DNA of 64,000 nucleotides from Leptolyngbya iicbica LK. Its GTDB lineage: Bacteria > Cyanobacteriota > Cyanobacteriia > Phormidesmidales > Phormidesmidaceae. The translations under genes were made by a program, and so were the position numbers. Of the stretch, positions 26,412 to 34,630 are shown in pieces. Numbering within the stretch: the stretch's first letter is position 1; every line of letters begins with the position of its first letter. The notes under the pieces were generated by a model. That model worked only from the letters and a program-made list of their open reading frames with translations. It had not been told where the DNA came from and did not search any database. The stretch covers positions 759,359 through 823,358 of the forward strand of contig NZ_QVFV01000002.1 in the NCBI RefSeq assembly GCF_004212215.1, given 5' to 3'.

Positions 26412-26594
26412 GATGCTCCCTCTTCTGCCAACTGAGCTTGACCGCCGCCAAGGGCCGCAACTGTAGGATTTTGGCAGCGAATCAGAGATTCACAGATCAG
26501 CAATTGAGCCGCCGGCATCGACGAGATCTGGCGGCTTACCGTTTATGCCAGGTTTTCTGAGAATCAGGTGATTCATCCCTTAGAATAAGGTAAA

Positions 26595-26610
26595 CATCTG
26601 TAAACAGATG
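26595..26610. promoter_or_regulatory. Palindrome upstream of the Psb32-like gene
   Basis: CATCTGT-AA-ACAGATG is a perfect 7-bp inverted repeat 45 bp before the ATG at 26655. Its size and position fit an operator for a dimeric regulator; no regulator is assigned. Confidence 0.35.
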
Positions 26611-26654
26611 AGGACTCGTGCTAAAAGAGTTCTCATGAAATTAAGGATTCGCGC

Positions 26655-27488
26655 ATGAGAGTTATGGTCACGTCCACGGCTGCTTGGGTCAAGCAACATT
26701 CGCTCCGGTGGGTCTTGGCAATTTGGGTCGGGTTGATGGGCTGGAGTCTCGCGACACCAACAGCTTTGGCTTATGACAACCCTGACCTATTGCCCGAAGA
26801 GCCCACCTTCATTATTGACTTGGCCAACTCTCTCAGCTCGTTTGAAGAAGAACGCCTGAACGATCGCATACAGACCTTTGAAGATGAAAGCGGCTGGAAG
26901 CTGCGGGTGCTCACTCAGTACGATCGCACCCCTGGGCGTGCCGTCAAAGAATATTGGGGTTTAGACGATCACAGCGTTTTGCTCATCGCGGATCCTCGGG
27001 GCGGCAATTTGTTGAACTTCAGCGTGGGTGATGCGCTGTTTGACCTGCTACCGCGCACCTTTTGGATTGAACTGCAGACCCGCTACGGCAACCAGTTCTT
27101 TGTGCGTGACAACGGCGAAAACGGGGCCATTCTTGAAGCGCTCGGTTCCATCGAAACCTGCTTAAGACAAAACGGTTGTGCCGTCGTTCCCGGTTTGCCC
27201 CAAGAGCAATGGATTCTGACGCTAGTGACTTCGATTGTGGGGGGCGTGATTGGCGGATTTGCTGCCCATCCTCGCAAACCCGGCCAAGTCATCGCCTGGC
27301 AGTGGGTGCTGATTTTTTCGCCGCTGTGGGGCATCTTGTTCTTTGCGTTTGGGGTGGGCCCGGTCGTCACGCGCACCAGCGACTGGATTCCGCTTACGCG
27401 CAACGTGGCCGGCTTTGCCATTGGCTTTTTGGTGGCATACTTGACCTCCACCTTACGAGACGATTCTTCCTCGCCTTCCGAAACCTAG
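26655..27488 (+). CDS. Psb32-like TPM domain protein
   Basis: 277 residues. A signal-peptide-like N-terminus (about 1-38, ending TALA) is followed by a TPM (TLP18.3/Psb32/MOLO-1) domain at about 45-180: FIIDLANSLSSFEEERLNDR and LLIADPRGGNLLNFSVGDAL. The C-terminal third has two transmembrane helices (WILTLVTSIVGGVIGGFAA and WVLIFSPLWGILFFAFGVG). Cyanobacterial Psb32 and plant TLP18.3 help photosystem II repair after photodamage. The assignment to Psb32 itself, rather than another TPM protein, rests on domain order and length. Confidence 0.8.
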   Translation: MRVMVTSTAAWVKQHSLRWVLAIWVGLMGWSLATPTALAYDNPDLLPEEPTFIIDLANSLSSFEEERLNDRIQTFEDESGWKLRVLTQYDRTPGRAVKEYWGLDDHSVLLIADPRGGNLLNFSVGDALFDLLPRTFWIELQTRYGNQFFVRDNGENGAILEALGSIETCLRQNGCAVVPGLPQEQWILTLVTSIVGGVIGGFAAHPRKPGQVIAWQWVLIFSPLWGILFFAFGVGPVVTRTSDWIPLTRNVAGFAIGFLVAYLTSTLRDDSSSPSET

Positions 27489-27561
27489 ACTGTTAAGGCT
27501 TACAACAGGGCGGCAGCGTAGCAAAGTCAGCGCAGTAGATTGTGGAAAAAGGCTGCGTTCT

Positions 27562-28605
27562 ATGGCTCGTCCCAAAATCAAAGCAAGTCTGCCGCCAGGG
27601 TTGATTGTGCAACTCGGCAAAACCGTCTGGCAGACGATGTGGCAAGTGATGATGTCGCGGCTGGCTCCCAGTGATGATCAGGGCGCATACACGCGGCCGT
27701 CCAGTGAGTTTCGCCACGTTGTCAGTGCAGACGGGGACTATCCACCCGAGTCGGGTCGCTATCGACTGATTGTGGGTATGGGCTGTCCCTGGGCGCATCG
27801 TACCCTGGTGACTCGCGCCTTGAAAGGGTTGGAAAATGTTATTCCCCTCTGGCGGGTGTCGCCATCTCCCAACGAGGGATTCTGGCTATTTGACAACCCG
27901 GGATCGGAGTGGCGATCGCTGCCAGAACTGTACCAAACTGCACAGGCAGGCTATTCGGGACGCAGCACCGTTCCCGTCCTGTGGGACACGCAAACCCGCA
28001 CAGTAGTGAACAACGAAAGCGCAGAAATTATCAAGCTGCTCAACACGGCGTTTAATGAGTTCGCGACAAATCCGGACTTAGATCTCTATCCAGTCGATTT
28101 GCGAGAGGCCATCGATCGCTGGAACGATCGCATTTACCACGCGGTGAATAATGGCGTTTATCGCTGCGGCTTTGCCCGATCTCAGACAGCCTACGAGTCG
28201 GCCTGCCAGGAATTGTTTGACACCTTGGATGTGATCGACCAGCAGTTAGCCACGCAACGTTATCTCTGTGGCGATCGCCTGACCCTGGCCGATGTACGGT
28301 TATTCCCGACGCTGTTTCGGTTTGATGCGGTATATCACGGGCTGTTTAAGTGCGATCGGCAGCGACTGCGCGACTATGCCCACCTCTGGCCCTATGCCCG
28401 TGACCTTTATCAACAGCCCGGAGTCGCCGCCACCTGCGATCTCGATACCGTCCGCCGTGACTATTACGGCAACCTGTTTCCCCTCAATCCGGGGGGCATC
28501 ATTCCGGTGGGGCCAAATCCTAAAGCGTGGAAAGCTCATCATCAGCGACACCTCATTTGGAACTCTAATTCCCAGGTTGATTCTTTCAGAAAACAAAATT
28601 CTTGA
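27562..28605 (+). CDS. Glutathionyl-hydroquinone reductase (Xi-class GST)
   Basis: A 347-residue Xi-class glutathione transferase that reduces glutathionyl-quinones, protecting against quinone toxicity. The diagnostic active-site motif is GMGCPWAHR, with the catalytic Cys at about residue 75; W and G preceding positions are typical (YRLIVGMGCPWAH). NNESAEII is the glutathione-binding segment and LTLADVRLFPTLFRFDAVY is the conserved helical core. It starts at ATG 27562. Length matches the ECM4/YqjG family. Confidence 0.92.
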   Translation: MARPKIKASLPPGLIVQLGKTVWQTMWQVMMSRLAPSDDQGAYTRPSSEFRHVVSADGDYPPESGRYRLIVGMGCPWAHRTLVTRALKGLENVIPLWRVSPSPNEGFWLFDNPGSEWRSLPELYQTAQAGYSGRSTVPVLWDTQTRTVVNNESAEIIKLLNTAFNEFATNPDLDLYPVDLREAIDRWNDRIYHAVNNGVYRCGFARSQTAYESACQELFDTLDVIDQQLATQRYLCGDRLTLADVRLFPTLFRFDAVYHGLFKCDRQRLRDYAHLWPYARDLYQQPGVAATCDLDTVRRDYYGNLFPLNPGGIIPVGPNPKAWKAHHQRHLIWNSNSQVDSFRKQNS

Positions 28606-28833
28606 GAACTAGCCACACCTTCGAGATTGATTATTGGCCGGTAATCATAACGTTCAATTCCAGTAAAAAAGCTCGTGCGAATCAGAGGATCTCTACTCAA
28701 AAGGGACACAATCTATTTCCTTATCAATAAAAATAAAAAGTTTAATTTTGTTAACTTTTCGGTTTCAGCAGTCAGGATATTTGCTCTTTGATTAAAATTG
28801 CTGAAAATTCAGCTGTTAGTGTGGTGCTGTAGA
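28606..28833. other. AT-rich spacer before the orphan gene
   Basis: No gene is seen. Base composition shifts to AT-rich from about 28610, in step with the following gene. Confidence 0.5.
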
Positions 28834-29436
28834 ATGATTCCACCTGGACATCATTTAAAGACGCGATTAGAAAAAGATGCCCCTTCAAAACCTAAGCCAG
28901 ATTTAACTTTTATTACTGTCAGAACAACAATTATTAGTATCTCCATAGCGTTAACAATTTCCATTCCCATAACGATCAAGTTATTTGAAAGCCTTCTTGA
29001 AAACCTGGTCATTAATCTCGGGGAACAGTCATCTGATGAAATTCCAGACCCATTGCCTGAGGCAACTCCAGATACGCCACCTAAAGTAACTTTGGATTCA
29101 TCGCCTAAAGTAACTTTAGACCCACTGCCTGAGGTGCCTCCAGAATCCTCTGAACGCTTCAGTCAGAATCGAGTTTGTATTCCAAACTCCTGCAATGGAA
29201 AATATGCAGGAAGCGCCAACTTTCGTGAAGCGCCTAGTTTATCGACTTTAGTTATAAAAGGAGTGATTCCAGTGGGCGAGTGCGTATTTTTGACCGGGAA
29301 TACTGCTCATGGTGATAACGTAATTTGGCATGAAGCTATTAACGAAACTTTCTTGAGGCGCTCCCTGGAAACTGCAGCCAAAAATCAGTTAAGTGCAAAC
29401 CAGCTAGGGTGGATTGCCGATTGTTTTATCGAGTAA
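28834..29436 (+). CDS. Membrane-anchored protein with Pro-rich repeats and SH3-like domain, orphan
   Basis: About 200 residues. A basic cytosolic start is followed by one hydrophobic span (TIISISIALTISIPITIKLF), a Pro/Asp/Glu-rich linker with repeats (DPLPEATPDTPPKVTLDSSP, then KVTLDPLPEVPPES), and a C-terminal module VCIPNSCNGKYAGSANFREA ... VIPVGECVFLTGNT, which resembles a bacterial SH3 (SH3b) domain. The frame opens with TTG at 28798; ATG 28834 is preferred, though no RBS is obvious at either. The gene is AT-rich compared with both neighbours, a possible sign of transfer. Function unknown. Confidence 0.6.
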   Translation: MIPPGHHLKTRLEKDAPSKPKPDLTFITVRTTIISISIALTISIPITIKLFESLLENLVINLGEQSSDEIPDPLPEATPDTPPKVTLDSSPKVTLDPLPEVPPESSERFSQNRVCIPNSCNGKYAGSANFREAPSLSTLVIKGVIPVGECVFLTGNTAHGDNVIWHEAINETFLRRSLETAAKNQLSANQLGWIADCFIE

Positions 29437-29562
29437 CACAGAGATAGCATTGGCTTACAGTTTTACTGCTGAGTCTATAAAGGTTCCATTTGTGTCATGA
29501 GTTCTTTTTTGCTCCTATCTAGTGGCAAATGTGGTTCTCGATTAGTCGAATAAAGATGTCCT

Positions 29563-30384
29563 CTATCCGTACTGTTCTGGCAGCAGACGCACCATAGTTT
29601 TGCCGTCCAGCTCTTGCACTTCAAACAGGGCGGGATATTTTTTGTAAAAGCTGGCCCAACGATTCACGTTGTAGGCGGCTTTCACGATTTTGCGCTGGCT
29701 CAGATAGGCCCCAATCGATTTCACATCGGCCCAGCCTGAAGCTTGCTGATTTTGCTTGATGGCATCGGAAAACACCTTGAGTGGCAACTCATCGATCGCC
29801 GGAGCTGACTCTACCACCGTCAAAGAAACTGGCGCACTCGTGCCCCCATTCGTCCCCATCGCGGGGGCAATGCGTTTGCCACCATTGCTAGTCAAGGGGC
29901 TGAGCACTGCCGCTTTGGGCGCATCATCTAGGGGAATAAATTCCGTGCAGGCTTCTTGAAAGGCGATGGAGGCAGTTTTGACGCGGCCAAAGCCAAACAC
30001 TTTAGCCCCTGAGGCTATGAGTCGCACCACCAGCGGCGTGTAGTCACTATCCCCAGCCACGATGCCATAAATCTCTGGCCGCATGGTTTGCAGCAAATCC
30101 ATCGCATCGATCGCGAGGGCAATATCCGTCGCGTTTTTGCCCGTCACATAGTCAAACTGCTGAATGGGGACGATCGCATGTTTATGCAAAATTTTGGCCC
30201 AGCCTTGCAGGTGATCCTTTTTCCAATTGCCGTAGGCGCGGCGCACTCGAATCGTCCCCAACCGACCGATGCGTTCAAACACCAGTTCAATCTTGGAAGC
30301 CGGAGCATTGTCCGCGTCGATCAATAGCGCAATTCGCGGGGTCGAAGAGTCCATCGCAGTCGCATCGCCAATCAGCACTCTCAA
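29563..30384 (-). CDS. NYN (LabA/PIN-like) domain protein with C-terminal LOTUS domain
   Basis: 273 residues. The NYN nuclease-type domain spans about 16-150: IALLIDADNAPASKIELVFE carries the acidic residues, with GKNATDIALAIDAMDL and IVAGDSDYTPLV as the further acidic sites. The C-terminal LOTUS/OST-HTH domain is LPLKVFSDAIKQNQQASGWA followed by AYNVNRWASFYKKYPALFEV. This NYN-LOTUS pairing is common in bacteria; LOTUS domains bind G-rich RNA, and NYN domains are often RNases. ATG 30354 gives a shorter alternative start. Divergent from the PlsY-like fusion gene. Confidence 0.88.
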   Translation of the reverse strand: MRVLIGDATAMDSSTPRIALLIDADNAPASKIELVFERIGRLGTIRVRRAYGNWKKDHLQGWAKILHKHAIVPIQQFDYVTGKNATDIALAIDAMDLLQTMRPEIYGIVAGDSDYTPLVVRLIASGAKVFGFGRVKTASIAFQEACTEFIPLDDAPKAAVLSPLTSNGGKRIAPAMGTNGGTSAPVSLTVVESAPAIDELPLKVFSDAIKQNQQASGWADVKSIGAYLSQRKIVKAAYNVNRWASFYKKYPALFEVQELDGKTMVRLLPEQYG

Positions 30385-30534
30385 TGTACCCGGGCATTCA
30401 GATTGTGAGTCATTAAAAAATGTTGTTATCGCCGTTATTGCCAGCGCGATCGCCCTTTTTGACCGATGGGCAGAGGCACCACCTGAAGATCGCGTTACTG
30501 TATCGGTGATGATCGACGCTCAAGCATTGGGAAA

Positions 30535-33522
30535 ATGACATTGCCGACACCTGTAGCCGCTGGGGGACTATGTGCGATCGCCTTTGCGATTGGCGGGTTG
30601 CCGATCATCGCTTGGCTGGTGCAGGGCCTAACGAAGCAAAACTTGGCGACCCTCGGCACGGGCAACATCAGCGTCTCGGCGGCGTTTTACCACGGGGGCA
30701 CGCGGATCGGCCTGTTGGCCGTGTTGTCGGAAGCGCTGAAAGGCATTGCTGTGGTGCTGCTGGCGCGATCGCTGTTCCCTGGGGTCGAGGCGTGGGAAAT
30801 CATGGCGCTGATTGCGTTAGTGTTAGGTCGCTTTATCGTGGGGCGCGGGGCAGGCACCACTAATGTGGTGTGGGGCTATGTGGCCCATGACTGGGTAATT
30901 GCGGCCACCGTCTTCGTCTTGTCGGGCATTCTATTTTCCGTCGTGCGCCAGCGCCAGTTCGCGCGGCTAGGGGTGTTGGCCATGCTCCCCATTTTGGAGG
31001 CGGTGCGGCGACCCGAGCAGCCGGGAGCGATCGCGGCCGCGACCGTCCTGAGTCTGTTGATTGCGGGCATTTATCAGCTACTGCCCGACGACTTAGCCCT
31101 GGCTGCCCCCGCCCCTACTGACAACTCTCGTAAGATGTTCCAATACCTGAGAGGACGGGATGTGATTGGGTCACTCAACGACAAACCCCAGGTCGCGCAA
31201 ATGGGCCACAAGGCCGCGACGCTGGCGCAGCTCAAACAGGCGGGCTACGCCGTGCCCAGGGGCTGGGTGTTGCCCATGGGGGCTGCCGCGCGATCGCTGA
31301 TTCAGCATTTGGAAAAAGTCGAGCCGGAGCCCTGGCAGCAGCGGTGGATTGTGCGGTCGTCAGCGGTGGATGAAGACAGCTTGGAAGCCTCGGGGGCGGG
31401 GCAGTACGAGTCAATTGCGCAGATCACCGATGCGACTGGACTAGAAGCAGCGATCGAGCAATGCCGAGCCGCCTACCATCGGGAAGGAGCTGTGCAATAT
31501 CGCCGCGATCGCGGCCTCGCCGATCAAGCAGGGCTGGCGCTGTTAGTGCAGCCGCAAATTCAAGGTCAATATTCTGGTGTGGCGTTTAGTCGCGACCCAG
31601 TAGAGCCCGGTGCTGCCGTTGTGGTCGAAGCCCTGGCGGGCGGAGCCGACCAAGTCGTGTCGGGGCAGGTCACCCCAGAGCAGTATCAAGTGACGGTGTC
31701 GGAGACCGAGGTAGAGGCGATCGCTCCCGGTGACCTCGCCACCCTGCCGACTCCCCCTGCTAACGATGCCGCCATCCCGTCGGCGCTCATTCAACAAGTC
31801 GCGTTGTTGGCTCGCCACCTAGAGCGGCACTATCACGGCATTCCCCAAGATATTGAATGGAGCTTTGACGGCGAGATGCTGTGGCTGCTGCAAGCCCGCC
31901 CCATCACGACCCTGCCCCCGATTTGGACGCGCAAAATCGCCGCCGAAGTGATTCCCGGCGTCATTCGGCCCCTGACGTGGTCGATCAATCGCCCGCTCAC
32001 CTGTGGCGTCTGGGGAGAAATTTTCACTATCGTGTTGGGGTCACGGGCCACCGGGCTCAATTTTGAAGACACGGCAACGCTGCACTATTCCCGCGCCTAC
32101 TTCAACGCCACGCTGCTGGGCGACATCTTTCGCCGCATGGGCTTGCCCCCCGAGAGTTTGGAATTTCTCACCATGGGGGCCAAATTCAGCAAACCGCCGA
32201 TCGCCAGCACCCTGAAAAATGTGCCCGGTCTCCTGCGGCTGATCAAGCGAGAATGGACCTTACTGCAAGACTTCCAGCAGGACGATCGCATCAACTTTAT
32301 CCCCACCCTGACCCAACTTGCAAAACAGCCCGCTTCGAGCCTCAGCGTTGAGGAATGCTTGAGCCGCATTGAGCTGATTTTGACCCAGTTGAATCGCGCG
32401 ACCTATTACAACATTCTGGCTCCGTTAGGCTTTGCCCTGCGCCGCAGCCTGTTCAAAATTCCGGAAACGGCGCTGGATCAAAGTCAGCAGCCCGAAGTTG
32501 CCTCCATCCAAGCGGTGAAGGGATTGGCAAAGACCACCCGATCGCAGTCCCCAAAATTGGTGGAACAAATATCCGCGATCGCTGCTGATCAGTCCCCCGA
32601 TCAAGTGTGGACGGCATTAACCCAACTACCCGACGGTGAAGCGGTGAGCCAGCAACTTGACGCGATCGCCCACCGCTACGGCTACCTGAGCGAAGTGGGT
32701 ACCGACATTGCCGTGCCCACCTGGTACGAAGATCCGCAGCCGGTGCGCGACTTGTTTTTGCAATTCTTACTGTCGCCACCGACCACCAACAGAGAGCGCG
32801 ACCCCGAGACTAGCGAGTCTTCTACCAACCAGACCGGGTGGCGATATCGCCAGGTGCAGCCGCGCCTTAATCTCAAAGGCAGGGTCGCGGAAGTCTATCT
32901 GCGATTGCTGGCCGAACTGCGATGGAGCCTGTTGGCCCTGGAACAAGCCGCGATCGCTCGTACCCTAATCGACCAGCCAGGGGATACCTTCTTCCTCACC
33001 TACCGCGACCTCAAAACCGGGTTAGAAACCCAGCAATCAATGCAGGCATTAGTCGCCGAGCGGCGATCGCAATTTGCCCAACACGAAGCATTTTCCTCGG
33101 TGCCGTTTGTGGTGTACGGCGACGACCCACCGCCCGATCCGTCCAACAGCGCGACGACTCAGCCGCTACAAGAAGGCGTCTTGCAGGGAATTGGGGCCAG
33201 TGCCGGACAGGTGCAAGGCCCCGTCAAAGTGCTGACCTCCCTCAAGCTGACCGAAAAGCTCGCACCGCAGACGATTCTCGTGGTGCCCTACACTGATGCG
33301 GGGTGGGCTCCGGTGCTGGCCCAGGCAGCAGGCTTGGTCGCCGAAGTGGGGGGGCGCTTATCTCACGGGGCGATCGTCGCGCGGGAATACGGCATCCCTG
33401 CCGTGATGAATATCGAGCAGGCCACCCAGCAGTTTCACGACGGGCAACTCATCCGTTTAGACGGTCGTACAGGAACGGTTGAAATCTTATCGCCCCCACC
33501 CCAAACCGATAACGGTGGTTGA
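30535..33522 (+). CDS. PlsY-like membrane domain fused to a PEP-utilizing (RPH/PPDK-type) phosphotransferase
   Basis: 995 residues. The first 190 form about six helices related to glycerol-3-phosphate acyltransferase PlsY, but its motifs are degenerate: LGTGNISVSAA at 40-50 for GSGNxGATN, SEALKG (65-70) for DxxKG, GRGAGTTN (103-110) for GGKGVAT. Then comes an ATP-binding PPDK_N/PPS-type domain (about 215-465): GHKAATLAQLKQAGYAVP, VRSSAVDED (273-281), LLQARPIT. A middle helical domain follows, then a C-terminal phosphohistidine domain with GGRLSHGAIVAREYGIPAV, His944. This ATP-substrate-His order resembles rifampin phosphotransferase. It is probably a membrane-tethered dikinase; the substrate is unknown. 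Confidence 0.85.
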   Translation: MTLPTPVAAGGLCAIAFAIGGLPIIAWLVQGLTKQNLATLGTGNISVSAAFYHGGTRIGLLAVLSEALKGIAVVLLARSLFPGVEAWEIMALIALVLGRFIVGRGAGTTNVVWGYVAHDWVIAATVFVLSGILFSVVRQRQFARLGVLAMLPILEAVRRPEQPGAIAAATVLSLLIAGIYQLLPDDLALAAPAPTDNSRKMFQYLRGRDVIGSLNDKPQVAQMGHKAATLAQLKQAGYAVPRGWVLPMGAAARSLIQHLEKVEPEPWQQRWIVRSSAVDEDSLEASGAGQYESIAQITDATGLEAAIEQCRAAYHREGAVQYRRDRGLADQAGLALLVQPQIQGQYSGVAFSRDPVEPGAAVVVEALAGGADQVVSGQVTPEQYQVTVSETEVEAIAPGDLATLPTPPANDAAIPSALIQQVALLARHLERHYHGIPQDIEWSFDGEMLWLLQARPITTLPPIWTRKIAAEVIPGVIRPLTWSINRPLTCGVWGEIFTIVLGSRATGLNFEDTATLHYSRAYFNATLLGDIFRRMGLPPESLEFLTMGAKFSKPPIASTLKNVPGLLRLIKREWTLLQDFQQDDRINFIPTLTQLAKQPASSLSVEECLSRIELILTQLNRATYYNILAPLGFALRRSLFKIPETALDQSQQPEVASIQAVKGLAKTTRSQSPKLVEQISAIAADQSPDQVWTALTQLPDGEAVSQQLDAIAHRYGYLSEVGTDIAVPTWYEDPQPVRDLFLQFLLSPPTTNRERDPETSESSTNQTGWRYRQVQPRLNLKGRVAEVYLRLLAELRWSLLALEQAAIARTLIDQPGDTFFLTYRDLKTGLETQQSMQALVAERRSQFAQHEAFSSVPFVVYGDDPPPDPSNSATTQPLQEGVLQGIGASAGQVQGPVKVLTSLKLTEKLAPQTILVVPYTDAGWAPVLAQAAGLVAEVGGRLSHGAIVAREYGIPAVMNIEQATQQFHDGQLIRLDGRTGTVEILSPPPQTDNGG

Positions 33523-33590
33523 ATTTCCCCAGTTGACGGGCTCTGATTGATGCTCGCCAAACCGCTGGCGCTGGCGGGAGCCCAATATTC

Positions 33591-34316
33591 TCATAAGCCT
33601 GACGAGTCTGAAGTTAGGGGCGCATCCGCCAAGGCATATTCCACCGCCGCTGCTGCGTGGAGCGCGGTCGTGTCAAAGAGAGGGATACTCAGGTCGGCGG
33701 CGTTAATCAGCAAAGTGATTTCGGTGCAGCCCGCAATGATGGCTTGTGCCCCCTGCTGTTGCAGTTTATCGATGAAGGCGAGATAGGCATCACGAGAGGT
33801 CCGTTCGATCATGCCCTGGCAAAGTTCGTCGTAGATGATGCGGTGAATGACGGCGCGATCGCTCGCCTCAGGCACGAGCACGGTTAACCCATGTCGCTCA
33901 ATCAGGCGATGTTTGTAAAAGGTCTGCTCCATGGTGAACTGGGTACCGAGCAAACCGACAGTCTGAATGCCCTGAGCCGTGATGGCAGCGGCAGTGGCAT
34001 CAGCAATGTGCAAAATCGGGATGTCAATGGCGGCCGCGATCGCGGGCACGACCTTGTGCATAGTGTTGGTGCAAATGACGAGAAATTCCGCGCCCGCTAA
34101 TTGGAGCGATCGCCCCGCCTGCGCCAGCACAGCCCCAGCCGCTTCCCAGTCGCCCTGACGTTGCAGCCCCTCAATCTCGTGAAAGTCCACGCTGTGCAGC
34201 ACAATCTTGGCGGAATGCAGCCCCCCCAGTCGCGCTTTCACCCCTTCATTGATGAGTTGATAATACGTCACCGTACTTTCCCAACTCATGCCGCCCAGTA
34301 GCCCAATCGTTTTCAA
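33591..34316 (-). CDS. Aspartate/glutamate racemase family protein
   Basis: 241 residues. The two active-site cysteines are in VICTNTMH (N-terminal half) and IAGCTEI (C-terminal half), so both acid/base residues of the cofactor-independent racemase mechanism are present. LLGGMSWESTVTYYQLINEG is the family N-terminus. The start is set by the RBS: GGAGG lies seven bases before a TTG at 34316, directly ahead of KTIGLLGGMSW, whereas an ATG at 34352 lies upstream of this SD and has none. Convergent with the PlsY-like fusion; likely an amino-acid racemase of unknown specificity. Confidence 0.88.
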   Translation of the reverse strand: MKTIGLLGGMSWESTVTYYQLINEGVKARLGGLHSAKIVLHSVDFHEIEGLQRQGDWEAAGAVLAQAGRSLQLAGAEFLVICTNTMHKVVPAIAAAIDIPILHIADATAAAITAQGIQTVGLLGTQFTMEQTFYKHRLIERHGLTVLVPEASDRAVIHRIIYDELCQGMIERTSRDAYLAFIDKLQQQGAQAIIAGCTEITLLINAADLSIPLFDTTALHAAAAVEYALADAPLTSDSSGL

Positions 34317-34630
34317 CTTGCTGCCTCCGCAAATCTTTTTACCTTTGCCCAATCTGACATACGCATCAGGTTTCTAAACTTACTGAATCAAGCAATGCCA
34401 GCCTCTAACACGCTGAACAGGCATTAATGTTTCCTGAGTAGTGGATTGGATCCGCTGACAAGGACGCGATCGCCTTCCCCATCGGCGCAATGTGACATTC
34501 TGTAGGCAATTTGTAAAATCTCGCGACTTTCTTGGGTACACAGGAAATTAACCAGGCTCGATCCTGCGGAAATCGCCGGATTAACCACGATTGGACTTGT
34601 AGAGTCTGTTAACTTTGAGGGAATCTCCGG

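Noticed and set aside
30535-31100. A genuine plsY gene
   Set aside because: The three PlsY catalytic motifs are degenerate and the frame continues without a stop into the phosphotransferase domains.
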